A stretch of 42,431 nt of DNA from the NCBI GenBank assembly GCA_902787095.1, contig CADAFC010000006.1, forward strand, positions 1 through 42,431, read 5' to 3'. This document shows, in pieces, positions 14,558 through 22,832 of the stretch. The stretch's first letter is position 1. Each line of letters starts with the position of its first letter. The stretch comes from an uncultured Bacteroidia bacterium (GTDB taxonomy: Bacteria; Bacteroidota; Bacteroidia; Bacteroidales; F082). The notes beneath the pieces were generated by a model that worked only from the letters and a program-made list of their open reading frames with translations, made no database searches and was not told the origin of the DNA. The translations under genes were made by a program, and so were the position numbers.

Positions 14558-17284
14558 ATGAAATATCAAGGACTTGATGCCAAACAGGTTGAAGAAAGTC
14601 GTGCCCGACACGGCTTTAATGTTCTCACTCCTCCAAAGAAGGAGTCACTTTTTTATCAGTATATCTGCAAGTTTAAAGACCCGATAATACGTATACTGCT
14701 TATCGCCTTGATAATGTCTGTCGGAGTGGCTGTGTATCAATATGTTAGCACTGACGAAGGTGTCAGGGTGCTGCTTGAGCCACTCGGCATTTTTATCGCC
14801 GTTATGCTGGCCACTGGCGTGGGATTCGCCTTTGAAGTCAGCGCAAACAAGAAATTCGACATCCTCAACAAACTCGATGACGAGGAGAAGGTGAAAGTCA
14901 TCCGCGAAGGCAACGTCACCCTCGTAGAACGTCGTGAGATAGTGGTGGGCGACATCGTGGTGCTCGAGACTGGCGACGAGGTGCCTGCCGACGGAGTGCT
15001 GCTCGAGTCTTTCACGATGCAAGTCAACGAAGCGGACCTCACAGGCGAGCCGATGGCACGTAAGACAACGGATGAGGCGGAGTTTAACCCCGAAGCCACC
15101 TATCCGTCAAACTGGGTGATGCGCGGCAGCAAAATCATCGACGGCCACGGCATCATGCAGGTGGAACGCGTGGGCGACGCCACCGAATGGGGTAAGGTGT
15201 ACAAAGGCTCTCAGATAGATAACAACATCAAGACACCTCTTAACATACAGCTCGACAAACTCGGCAAAGTGATATGCTATGCAAGCTATATCATAGCAGC
15301 ACTTATCATAATAGTCCGAGCCGCCATGTATTTCGCATATCTCGACGATATCAGCGACGGCATGGACTGGCTGCTCTTCGCAAAATATATGCTCGGCACC
15401 ATCATGATGGCTGTCGCTATTATTGTCGTGGCAGTGCCCGAAGGCCTCCCGATGAGCGTCACACTCAGCCTCGCCCTCAGCATGAGAAGGATGCTGTCGA
15501 CCAACAACCTCGTAAGGAAAATGCACGCCTGCGAGACAATGGGAGCCGCAACGGTGATTTGTACCGACAAAACCGGCACCCTGACAAAAAACCAGATGAG
15601 CGTGAACGATGTGCTGTCTTATTGTAAATCAGACGAATTGCTCTATGAGTGCATCTCGGTGAACACCACGGCTTTCCTCGACTATACCGACGGTAACAAA
15701 GCTAAAGTGATTGGCAACCCGACAGAAGGAGCGATGCTGCTGTGGCTTCATAATCAAGGAGTTGACTACCTCGACTATAGAGAAAACATGAAGCTCTGCC
15801 AACAAGTGCCTTTCTCCACAAAGTATAAGTTCATGGCCACGGTGGTTGACTCACAGACATTCAACAAACCGATGTTTTACGTGAAAGGCGCTCCGGAGAT
15901 AATACTGAAGCACTGCAATAAGATACGTACTGACAACGGCCTTGAAGATATTGAAAAATATCGCAAAGAGATTGAAAATCAATTATATGCGTATAACTGT
16001 AAGGCTATGCGTACCCTCGCGCTGGCATACAAGGAGGCTGACCCTAATGAACAGTCGTTCGACAGGCAGACCGACGACCTCGTCGCCAACAACCTCATAT
16101 TCCTGTGCGCTGTGGCAATCTCCGACCCGATACGTCCCGATGTGGCTGAAGCCGTGCAAAGCTGCATGAATGCAGGCATCGACATCAAGATTGTGACGGG
16201 CGACACTCCTGCCACTGCCATCGAGATAGGTCGTCAGCTCGGACTGTGGAAAGACACCGACCAGAAAGACTTCAACCATATCTCTGGCCGTGATTTCGAG
16301 GAGCTCTCCGATGCAGAGGCTCTGCGTCGCATCCCTTTGATAAAAATCATGTCACGCGCCCGTCCTATGGACAAGGAACGTCTCGTGCGACTGCAGCAGT
16401 CGGTAGGCGAGGTGGTGGCTGTCACCGGCGACGGCACCAACGACGCGCCGGCACTGAAGGCTGCACAGGTGGGACTCTCGATGGGTGACGGCACCTCGGT
16501 GGCGAAAGAGGCATCCGACATCACCATACTCGACAACTCGTTCCGAAGCATAGCACGCGCCGTGATGTGGGGACGCTCGCTCTACCTCAACATCCAACGT
16601 TTCGTGCTGTTCCAGATGACTATCAACGTGGCGGCATGTCTCATCGTGATGATAGGCTCACTGCTCGGCACCGACCTCGTGCTCACCGTCACCCAGATGC
16701 TATGGGTCAACCTTATCATGGACACCTTCGCAGCACTCGCACTGGCATCACTGCCACCAATGGAAGACGTGATGAAAGAGAAACCGCGTGCTAAAGATGC
16801 CAACATACTGACAAAACCGATGATTTACTCCATCTTCATCGTCGGTATAGCCTTCCTCCTCGTGATGTTTGGCTTTGTGCAATATTTCAAACATAATGAT
16901 GTTCAATCACTTACGGGATTCTCGCTGAACGCCTATCTCCACGACTTCTTTAACTTTAAGTTCGTGGAAGACAAGAACTACACGCTTTACGAGCATACAC
17001 TCACGTTCACGATATTCGTGTTCCTGCAGTTCTGGAACCTCTTCAACGCCAAGGCTTTCCATACAGGAGCCTCCGCTTTTATCAACAAATCCAAGTCGTT
17101 TGGCGGATTTGAACTCGCTCTGGTGATAATACTCATCGGACAGTTCCTGATCGTCACGATAGGAGGGGAGATGTTCAACGTGGTGCCGCTCTCATGGCAA
17201 GACTGGCTGATATGCCTCATCGGCACAAGCCCGGTGATAATCATTGGTGAGATAATCCGACTATTCATCAAAGATAAAATTTGA
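14558..17284 (+). CDS. P-type calcium-transporting ATPase (PMCA/SERCA type)
   Basis: A 908-residue inner-membrane pump that probably extrudes Ca2+ using ATP. Motifs in order are the N-terminal cation-ATPase domain, the actuator loop LTGEP at 161-165, the transmembrane-4 motif VAVPEGLP near 291-298 (typical of type IIB Ca2+ pumps), the phosphorylation site CTDKTGTLTKNQ with Asp337, and the hinge GDGTNDAPAL at 624-633. Four hydrophobic segments follow (for example IVGIAFLLVMFGFVQYF and the C-terminal WLICLIGTSPVIIIGEIIRL). The length fits the bacterial PMCA-like family. It lies downstream of the exported cluster and 2 bp ahead of aroQ; whether it functions with the cluster is unknown. Confidence 0.93.
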   Translation: MKYQGLDAKQVEESRARHGFNVLTPPKKESLFYQYICKFKDPIIRILLIALIMSVGVAVYQYVSTDEGVRVLLEPLGIFIAVMLATGVGFAFEVSANKKFDILNKLDDEEKVKVIREGNVTLVERREIVVGDIVVLETGDEVPADGVLLESFTMQVNEADLTGEPMARKTTDEAEFNPEATYPSNWVMRGSKIIDGHGIMQVERVGDATEWGKVYKGSQIDNNIKTPLNIQLDKLGKVICYASYIIAALIIIVRAAMYFAYLDDISDGMDWLLFAKYMLGTIMMAVAIIVVAVPEGLPMSVTLSLALSMRRMLSTNNLVRKMHACETMGAATVICTDKTGTLTKNQMSVNDVLSYCKSDELLYECISVNTTAFLDYTDGNKAKVIGNPTEGAMLLWLHNQGVDYLDYRENMKLCQQVPFSTKYKFMATVVDSQTFNKPMFYVKGAPEIILKHCNKIRTDNGLEDIEKYRKEIENQLYAYNCKAMRTLALAYKEADPNEQSFDRQTDDLVANNLIFLCAVAISDPIRPDVAEAVQSCMNAGIDIKIVTGDTPATAIEIGRQLGLWKDTDQKDFNHISGRDFEELSDAEALRRIPLIKIMSRARPMDKERLVRLQQSVGEVVAVTGDGTNDAPALKAAQVGLSMGDGTSVAKEASDITILDNSFRSIARAVMWGRSLYLNIQRFVLFQMTINVAACLIVMIGSLLGTDLVLTVTQMLWVNLIMDTFAALALASLPPMEDVMKEKPRAKDANILTKPMIYSIFIVGIAFLLVMFGFVQYFKHNDVQSLTGFSLNAYLHDFFNFKFVEDKNYTLYEHTLTFTIFVFLQFWNLFNAKAFHTGASAFINKSKSFGGFELALVIILIGQFLIVTIGGEMFNVVPLSWQDWLICLIGTSPVIIIGEIIRLFIKDKI

Positions 17285-17286
17285 TT

Positions 17287-17712
17287 ATGAAAATATTGGT
17301 TTTAAACGGTCCTAATCTGAACCTTATCGGTCGTCGTGAGCCTGAAGTATATGGCACCCAATCACTTGACGAATTTTTGGACACTGTCAAAAAACGGTTC
17401 CCTGAGCATCATATCGACACTTTCCAGACAAATCACGAAGGAGTGTTGATCGACAAACTGCATGAGGCTATGGACCGTTACGATGGCGTTGTGATGAATC
17501 CTGGAGGCTATTCGCACACTTCCATTGCTTTGGCCGATGCTGTCAGGGCTATTGCTATCCCAGTGGTGGAGGTCCATATCTCAAATATTTATGAACGAGA
17601 GCCATTCCGCCACCATTCCTACACCGCCGACGCCGCCGTGAAAACCATCGTGGGACACGGCCTTGAAGGCTATGCCGAAGCTGTTAGCTACTTGTTGTCA
17701 TTCCGAGCGTAG
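17287..17712 (+). CDS. aroQ: 3-dehydroquinate dehydratase, type II
   Basis: AroQ converts 3-dehydroquinate to 3-dehydroshikimate in the shikimate pathway (cytoplasmic). The 141-residue length is typical. Motifs are LNGPNLNLIGRREPEVYGTQ at the N-terminus, including the catalytic Arg and Tyr region, FQTNHEGVLIDKLHEA, MNPGGYSHTSIALADAV, and VEVHISNIYEREPFRHHSY with the conserved His. The ATG at 17287 was chosen over the TTG two codons upstream; it begins 2 bp after the ATPase stop codon, implying translational coupling. The final residues LLSFRA and the TAG stop codon are supplied by the beginning of a REP-like element, so the original C-terminus may have been altered by its insertion. Confidence 0.95.
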   Translation: MKILVLNGPNLNLIGRREPEVYGTQSLDEFLDTVKKRFPEHHIDTFQTNHEGVLIDKLHEAMDRYDGVVMNPGGYSHTSIALADAVRAIAIPVVEVHISNIYEREPFRHHSYTADAAVKTIVGHGLEGYAEAVSYLLSFRA

Positions 17713-17790
17713 CGAGGAATCACCGGCAATCAATTAATTCAATATCATACAAATGCCGGAGATTCATTCACTTAGGTGAATACTTTTGCA
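17697..17790. repeat. REP-like element overlapping the aroQ stop codon
   Basis: It reads GTCATTCCGAGCGTAGCGAG then GAATCACCGGCAA, an AT spacer, then ATGCCGGAGATTCATT and the centre CACTTAGGTGAA that also appears at 33858-33966. Confidence 0.7.
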
Positions 17791-17816
17791 GAAAAACAGT
17801 AACATACAGATAAAGT

Positions 17817-17884
17817 TTTAAGTCATTAATTATTCAATCTTCGGCTTTCGCAGAAAGGCGGCAATTGAATAATAATGACTTAAA
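17817..17884. terminator. Long hairpin between convergent aroQ and the glycosyltransferase gene
   Basis: TTTAAGTCATTAATTATTC pairs with the reverse complement GAATAATAATGACTTAAA with one bulged A. The loop contains a second stem CTTTC/GAAAG. No T-run follows. A TATTC short tandem array lies just after it (17889-17904). Confidence 0.5.
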
Positions 17885-17906
17885 GCGTATTCTATTCTAT
17901 TCTATG

Positions 17907-18926
17907 TTATGAAAAATCTTTCTCGTTTAATTCAGTGTACAGCTTTTTCTTCTCCAGGAAATGCTTGAACACGATGTTTTTCTGATAAACCATCGACACA
18001 TGCTTATGCGGCAGCGCTCTGCGTTTCTTTCTTAACACATGCAGATGCCTGTAGAAGCTCAGGTGAGCCCTCGTCACAGCCCATAAGTCGGCGAAACTGC
18101 CGTCAAACAGGAACTTAAGTCCAGCCACCCAATCTAAAAGTATGCGGTATGATATGGTGGTGAAGACAGAGCCATTCGGGAGGTTTTTCATCAGCAGCGA
18201 CAGGTTGTTTCGGAAGTTGAGATAAGTCTTCCGTGCCGAGCTTTTTGGCAAGGTGCCGCCGCCTATATGGTACACCTTCGATTGCGGACAGTACATCACC
18301 TTGAAGTCGTTGTTTTTCACTCTCCAGCAGAAGTCGATCTCCTCCATGTGGGCGAAGAAGCTGTCGTCCAAGCCGCCGAAGCGGTGATACACGTCGGAGC
18401 GCACAAACATACAGGCTCCCGTGGCCCAAAACACCTCCTTCACATCGTCGTATTGTCCCTCGTCGTTCTCCAGATGCTGAAACACCCTGCCGCGACAGAA
18501 CGGATAGCCGTATTTGTCGATGAAACCGCCGCCGGCACCTGCATATTCAAACTTCGCTTTGTCGTTGTACGAGAGTATCTTAGGCTGGCAGGCCGCTATC
18601 GTCGAGTCGCTGTCCATCAGCTCTATCACAGGCTCAATCCAACGTGGCGTGACCTCGATGTCGGAGTTCAAGAGACAGTAGTATTCCGCTTCAACTTGTC
18701 GTAAAGCTATGTTGTAGCCTGTCGAAAAACCGCCGTTGTAATCATTGACAATCAATCTGATAGAAGGGAAGGCCTCTCTCATGAAAGCCACGGAGTCATC
18801 GGTAGAGGCATTGTCGGCGACGATGACATCAGCCACCTCGCTGCTGTGCTCTATCACAGTGGGAAGAAACTTTTCCAGAAAATTCCTGCCGTTATAATTC
18901 AATATGACTACCGCAACTTTTTTCAT
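17907..18926 (-). CDS. Glycosyltransferase family 2 (rhamnosyltransferase-like)
   Basis: A 339-residue GT-A type glycosyltransferase. The N-terminal nucleotide-binding fold reads VAVVILNYNGRNFLEKFLP, then IVADNASTDDSV near 34-45, LIVNDYNGGFSTGYN, and the DxD-like metal site YCLLNSDIEVTPRW near 92-105. The acceptor side includes WATGACMFVRSDVYHRFGGL and FFAHMEEIDFCWRVKNN. The protein resembles WbbL-like rhamnosyl or other polysaccharide transferases; donor and acceptor cannot be told from sequence. It ends with a basic C-terminal helix region that may touch the membrane. It is a single gene flanked by REP-type DNA and probably acts in surface polysaccharide assembly in the cytoplasm. Confidence 0.88.
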   Translation of the reverse strand: MKKVAVVILNYNGRNFLEKFLPTVIEHSSEVADVIVADNASTDDSVAFMREAFPSIRLIVNDYNGGFSTGYNIALRQVEAEYYCLLNSDIEVTPRWIEPVIELMDSDSTIAACQPKILSYNDKAKFEYAGAGGGFIDKYGYPFCRGRVFQHLENDEGQYDDVKEVFWATGACMFVRSDVYHRFGGLDDSFFAHMEEIDFCWRVKNNDFKVMYCPQSKVYHIGGGTLPKSSARKTYLNFRNNLSLLMKNLPNGSVFTTISYRILLDWVAGLKFLFDGSFADLWAVTRAHLSFYRHLHVLRKKRRALPHKHVSMVYQKNIVFKHFLEKKKLYTELNEKDFS

Positions 18927-18931
18927 GGCGA

Positions 18932-18939
18932 CAAAATTA
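18932..18939 (-). promoter_or_regulatory. -7 box TAATTTTG for the glycosyltransferase
   Basis: It matches TAnnTTTG on the minus strand but ends only 5 bp before the ATG at 18926, so the mRNA would be leaderless or almost so, if this box is used. Confidence 0.35.
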
Positions 18940-19000
18940 CGATTTTTTTACTTTACATGGTCTTACTTATAATATTTTTTTTAAAATAAACATTCACACC

Positions 19001-19095
19001 GTCATTTTGAGCGGAGTCGAGACCTGAGCTTTGCGAAAGCAGAATAAATCACCGGCATTCGAATAATCCAGAATCAATTGATAGGCGGTGATTGA
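19001..19095. repeat. REP-like element
   Basis: It begins GTCATTTTGAGCGGAGTCGA, carries a GAGCTTTGCGAAAGC hairpin and AATCACCGGCATT, and ends with an inverted copy AGGCGGTGATT. Confidence 0.7.
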
Positions 19096-19105
19096 CGATT
19101 ATGAG

Positions 19106-19146
19106 AAAAAACGATAAGGGGTCGGATTGCTCCAAACCCCGTTATC
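19106..19146 (-). terminator. Rho-independent terminator of the GWxTD gene
   Basis: On the minus strand a stem GATAACGGGGT pairs with ACCCCTTATC and is followed by TTTTTT. It lies 42 bp after the GWxTD stop codon. Confidence 0.8.
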
Positions 19147-19187
19147 AAACAAAGTATGTGTGGTATGTGGTATGTTTAAAAATTACT

Positions 19188-20672
19188 CTATCTCGGAAGG
19201 TCGTAGTAATCCTTGGCCTTGTCACCGTATGACTCAGGATTGGCGGCACCGTCAACACCATAATCGAAATATGTGCCGTATGTCCTTTGGTAGATCTCCG
19301 TGGTCCATCTGAAGTTGTTGATTTCGCCAATGGCATCAGAATGGATGAGCTGGAAGTCGTTGGTTGCCAAATCAAGCGTCATGAACACGAATTTCTTGTT
19401 GCGCTGTGAGCCGAGCGTGTAATAATGCCATATCTCGTAAGGGTAGGCTCCCGGCTCGTTGTAGCTCTGGACTATCCTGTCTGGCGCACCGTATTTCAGG
19501 AACACTATGCCTCTGTCGGTGTCATAGCCTTTGCTGTTGACAGAGTTGAACGAGGCGTTGACTCTCAAGACCTGGGCGTAATAGTCGAGCCATGCCTGCT
19601 CAGGTGTCACCTTGTTGCGACTTGCCCAGAAAGTGTAGAAATACTGCTGCATGGTGGTGATGTCAGCGGTTCTTATGAGCTCCTGGGCATATTCTTTCTC
19701 AACCATGGTTGAAATAGGGTTGATAGTCCTGATATACTCACGGATAGTGTCGATATTGTTGATTTTTCCAGTGAAAACGCTTGAAATGTCAATGTTTGCC
19801 ATGATTGACTCGTCGACCTGATAGTAAGGATTGCTTCTCTGGAAGAAATAACGGTTCAAACCTATGACCTCATTGTTGCGGTCGCGCGCCTCAAGCACGA
19901 GATAATAGTTGCCTGAAGGCAGATTTGTGATATCCATGTTGTTGATAATCACATCGATATCCTTGGCACTCATCCTCTTCGTGAAATAAAAGTTGTTTAA
20001 CTTTGTGTCGCTCTCAAACGTGCAGATGTATGTGTTAAGAAGATATTTCTCGTTTTCGCCAAGCTGTTTCTTTGCGTTGTAAATCTCAGCATAGAACGAC
20101 AGTTTGTTAATGCTCTCAGGATAGAAGGGCATCATCATCGGGATTATCTCATAGCCATGTCTTGCTGTGCTGCTTCCTTCCGTAGCCTTTGAATAGCTTT
20201 CCAGACCGATGATGTTGGAAATCGAGAACCTGTTGGGGTAATCGACCACAAACTGCTCTTCGACTTTAAACGGACTCACATCCTTGTTGTTCTCGTCTTC
20301 CAAAGTCACCTCCATGGTATAGTTGCCATTGTCGAGCGAGTAACGTTGCATGTCCAGGAAAAAACCGCTGATGGCGGTAGTGTCGGCGACAGAAGGACTT
20401 GATAACGAATATTTTCCGAAATTCTTCACCGATTCGCCCTGCTTGAACATTATAGTGATGTTGACGGTGGCGTTGAACTCGCCGTTGGCACCTTTTGTAT
20501 ATATAAGACTGCTCTTGTCGAAAGTGATGTAAGTCTCTATATATGGAGTGGTGTTTTCACCGGGATTGTCAAAAGTGGCGTATGAGATATATGAGTTTAA
20601 CGCTTTTTGCTGCTGGGCGTTGACTGTGATTCCGACCAATACCATTAAACTGATAATAAAAAGTCTTTTCAT
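19188..20672 (-). CDS. GWxTD domain-containing exported protein
   Basis: A 494-residue protein with a signal peptide (MKRLFIISLMVLVGITVNA, then QQQ). The long N-terminal part is a beta-rich region. The C-terminal 110 residues match the Bacteroidota GWxTD family: FWASRNKVTPEQAWLDYYAQ, then FNSVNSKGYDTDRGIVFLKY, then GAPDRI and PYEIWHYY. The eponymous GWxTD is GYDTD here, with Tyr replacing Trp. The family is exported and of unknown biochemical role; it is found in many Bacteroidetes. A -7 box precedes it and a terminator follows, so it is a single-gene unit. Confidence 0.85.
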   Translation of the reverse strand: MKRLFIISLMVLVGITVNAQQQKALNSYISYATFDNPGENTTPYIETYITFDKSSLIYTKGANGEFNATVNITIMFKQGESVKNFGKYSLSSPSVADTTAISGFFLDMQRYSLDNGNYTMEVTLEDENNKDVSPFKVEEQFVVDYPNRFSISNIIGLESYSKATEGSSTARHGYEIIPMMMPFYPESINKLSFYAEIYNAKKQLGENEKYLLNTYICTFESDTKLNNFYFTKRMSAKDIDVIINNMDITNLPSGNYYLVLEARDRNNEVIGLNRYFFQRSNPYYQVDESIMANIDISSVFTGKINNIDTIREYIRTINPISTMVEKEYAQELIRTADITTMQQYFYTFWASRNKVTPEQAWLDYYAQVLRVNASFNSVNSKGYDTDRGIVFLKYGAPDRIVQSYNEPGAYPYEIWHYYTLGSQRNKKFVFMTLDLATNDFQLIHSDAIGEINNFRWTTEIYQRTYGTYFDYGVDGAANPESYGDKAKDYYDLPR

Positions 20673-20697
20673 GATGCTATAAGATTTGTTTCGAGTG

Positions 20698-20705
20698 CAA
20701 AAGTA
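20698..20705 (-). promoter_or_regulatory. -7 box TACTTTTG for the GWxTD gene
   Basis: It matches TAnnTTTG on the minus strand, about 25 bp upstream of the ATG. Confidence 0.5.
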
Positions 20706-20813
20706 TAATAGGAAATGAATTTTGTCAAGGTTTTTGGCCGTGTTTTTTGTGGAAAAATGTGGAAGAAATCCGTGTAACTATATGAGTTACAATAAATTAC
20801 GCTATGCCGATTT

Positions 20814-22343
20814 TTAGTATTTTAAAGTGCTGAAGAAGCCTGGAATAAAATGATCCAACTCGAGCTGCGTGTCGAAAATGGCCTCTATGCGGTTGCCTCT
20901 TTTGTTGGCTGCGCTATACGACTGCTTCAATAAAACGGCAATCTCAAGGTTGGAGAACCCCATGAAACTCAAAATGATAAACCTGAAGTCGGCTTGTGTC
21001 AAATCGGGATAAGTTGTTGCTAATGAGTGTGTTAGGTTTGGAAATGCCTCGTTAAACGTCGTGGTCAACGCTACAATCTTATTGCGAGTGAGGGCGAGCC
21101 TTGGGAAGTCACCGACAGTTTTTATAAGTATCTCTTTGCCCTCCATCGATTCCTTTATCTCTTTGTAAATCTTGGAGTTAGCAAATATCTCACAGCTCTC
21201 TTCAAATGTCCTTTTGGGCGTTTCAGGAGAGGGTTCAACAGGCGTAATTATTTCTGAGGTGTTCTTTTTTGCATGTTGATAGAATAACACCACACCTATT
21301 ATTAATATGATGATCACAGCTATCAGTATCCAAACCAGACCATTGACATTCTTTGAGTTATCTTTCGATTTAGGACTGTTTTCGGCTACGAAACTCTCGT
21401 ATATATTGTCAAGTTCCATTTTCACCGGAGTGAGTCGGGCCTCTGCCGACTGTGCCTTAGCCTGATATTGCGCGTAATAAAGCTCTTTGTCGTGGTTGTT
21501 GAGCGAGAAGTAAACGCTGGCAAGCATTTCAGCGGCATCGACCTTCATCTTTGCGTCGCCATTGTCGAAACATTTCAGCAGATGGGGCAGGGATGCAGCG
21601 AAATTATTGTTGTAATAAAAATGACATGCTGTAAAATATTGGTACTCAATTGATTGCAGCGATTTTGTCCACATTCTTCCATATAGCGAATCGGCGGAAT
21701 TTACGTCAAAAATGTCGTATAATGCTATTCCTTTCTTGATTTGGATGATGTCGTACTGTTCTTCGGTGAGGTTTTTCTTTTCCTCGGCGGTCTCGTAGTT
21801 AAGCAGCGCGATATTTGAGATGTGGTTATGCCGGTACATGTCGCCGATTTTCAGAAGCATGTCGATGACCTCGTGTTGGCGGTTGGCGTTCTCAAACTGT
21901 TGCAGTGCCTGGTCGTAGAAATACGATGATGGCTTCACGCTGTTGACATCGGAATACACGTCGCCAATGTTGTCGAGAATCTGTCCGAGATAGTGACAGT
22001 CGTCGTTGTCGGCTGTTTTCTTCAGTGCAATAAGGGCTTTCTGTGAATTATATGATTTTATCAGCGAGTTGACGGCTTCCAGATAGTCGCCTTTTTTGCG
22101 TTCGTTGCGTCCTTTTTGATAGAAGATTTGTGATTTTTTTTCAAGAAAAAGCGGGTCGTTGGCGTAAAATTCAGAGCAGCTGTCGGCTAATTTTGACAGA
22201 TTTTCAAGATATTCGTCAGGGTTTTCATAAGTGTTTTTGAAATCCGATATCCCGGCAGGGATGGATTTCTTGTTACAGGTAAAAAAGCATAATGCCATGA
22301 ATAACAATGCAATAAAAGCAATATGTCGCTCAAAACTCTTCAT
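20814..22343 (-). CDS. TPR protein with lipobox, transmembrane helix and C-terminal LuxR-like HTH
   Basis: A 509-residue protein. The ATG at 22343 starts a signal sequence with a lipobox-like end, CFFTC (Cys23), then TPR-like helical repeats from about 35 to 325. A single strong transmembrane segment covers about 335-356 (VWILIAVIIILIIGVVLFY). The C-terminal cytoplasmic part ends with a helix-turn-helix-like region, TQADFRFIILSFMGFSNLEI onward near 450-490. This is the architecture of Bacteroidota TPR signalling proteins that couple periplasmic TPRs to DNA binding. If the leader is cleaved as a lipoprotein, the protein is anchored both by lipid and by the helix. The longer frame to 22529 is antisense to the tRNA-Ser gene and was rejected. 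The target genes are unknown. Confidence 0.82.
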   Translation of the reverse strand: MKSFERHIAFIALLFMALCFFTCNKKSIPAGISDFKNTYENPDEYLENLSKLADSCSEFYANDPLFLEKKSQIFYQKGRNERKKGDYLEAVNSLIKSYNSQKALIALKKTADNDDCHYLGQILDNIGDVYSDVNSVKPSSYFYDQALQQFENANRQHEVIDMLLKIGDMYRHNHISNIALLNYETAEEKKNLTEEQYDIIQIKKGIALYDIFDVNSADSLYGRMWTKSLQSIEYQYFTACHFYYNNNFAASLPHLLKCFDNGDAKMKVDAAEMLASVYFSLNNHDKELYYAQYQAKAQSAEARLTPVKMELDNIYESFVAENSPKSKDNSKNVNGLVWILIAVIIILIIGVVLFYQHAKKNTSEIITPVEPSPETPKRTFEESCEIFANSKIYKEIKESMEGKEILIKTVGDFPRLALTRNKIVALTTTFNEAFPNLTHSLATTYPDLTQADFRFIILSFMGFSNLEIAVLLKQSYSAANKRGNRIEAIFDTQLELDHFIPGFFSTLKY

Positions 22344-22352
22344 AATCGGATA

Positions 22353-22360
22353 CAAAGATA
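22353..22360 (-). promoter_or_regulatory. -7 box TATCTTTG for the TPR-HTH gene
   Basis: It matches TAnnTTTG on the minus strand, 9 bp from the ATG, which supports the start at 22343. Confidence 0.5.
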
Positions 22361-22422
22361 GGGCATTTTCCCGAAATGATAAAAAATTTTTCAAAAAAAG
22401 TTTGTTGCATTGAAAACTTTTG

Positions 22423-22430
22423 TATTTTTG
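22423..22430 (+). promoter_or_regulatory. -7 box TATTTTTG for the tRNA-Ser pair
   Basis: It matches TAnnTTTG; TTTG lies 18 bp upstream (22401-22404). The box ends 4 bp before the mature tRNA 5' end. Confidence 0.55.
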
Positions 22431-22434
22431 CAGC

Positions 22435-22519
22435 GGAGATATGGCAGAGCGGTCGATCGCGGCGGTCTTGAAAACCGTTATACAGAAATGTATCGGGGGT
22501 TCGAATCCCTCTGTCTCCG
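22435..22519 (+). tRNA. tRNA-Ser (anticodon UGA)
   Basis: An 85-nt class II tRNA: acceptor GGAGATA pairs with TGTCTCC (one G-U pair), discriminator G, anticodon TGA at 22469-22471, long variable arm, and the T-loop GGTTCGAATCC. CCA is not encoded. Confidence 0.93.
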
Positions 22520-22564
22520 CTGAGAGCAACTCACAAGGGTTGCTTTTCTTTTATAAAAGGTTGG

Positions 22565-22651
22565 GGAGAGATGCCAGAGTGGTCGAATGGGGCGGTCTCG
22601 AAAACCGTTGAACGCTTTCGCGTTCCAAGGGTTCGAATCCCTTTCTCTCCG
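22565..22651 (+). tRNA. tRNA-Ser (anticodon CGA)
   Basis: An 87-nt class II tRNA: acceptor GGAGAGA pairs with TTTCTCC, discriminator G, anticodon CGA at 22599-22601, variable arm GAACGCTTTCGCGTTC, and T-loop GGTTCGAATCC. It follows tRNA-Ser(UGA) by 45 bp. Confidence 0.93.
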
Positions 22652-22700
22652 CGAGTTTTAAGCAAAATCAGAGAATGTTGTCAGAAATGATGACATTTTT

Positions 22701-22731
22701 TTTGTTTTTTATAAATTATTATTTATTTTTG
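22701..22731 (+). promoter_or_regulatory. Promoter of the PEGA-SUMF1 gene (TTTG-N19-TATTTTTG)
   Basis: TTTG is at 22701-22704 and TATTTTTG at 22724-22731, matching the Bacteroidota housekeeping sigma factor consensus. The predicted leader is about 95 nt. Confidence 0.6.
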
Positions 22732-22832
22732 CAATTTTATAATATACTTTGCAACTTTAATTAATAGCTGTTTGACAACACATCGTTTAATTTAAGGTAG
22801 TTTTTATAGTTTTGAACGTTATTTTACAAGAT

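Noticed and set aside
15274-15627. Overlapping frames of about 100 codons inside the ATPase gene
   Set aside because: They are other-frame shadows of a clear P-type ATPase with all catalytic motifs and have no start context or family match.
22344-22529. N-terminal extension of the TPR-HTH protein
   Set aside because: It is antisense to tRNA-Ser(UGA) and lies upstream of the probable promoter.
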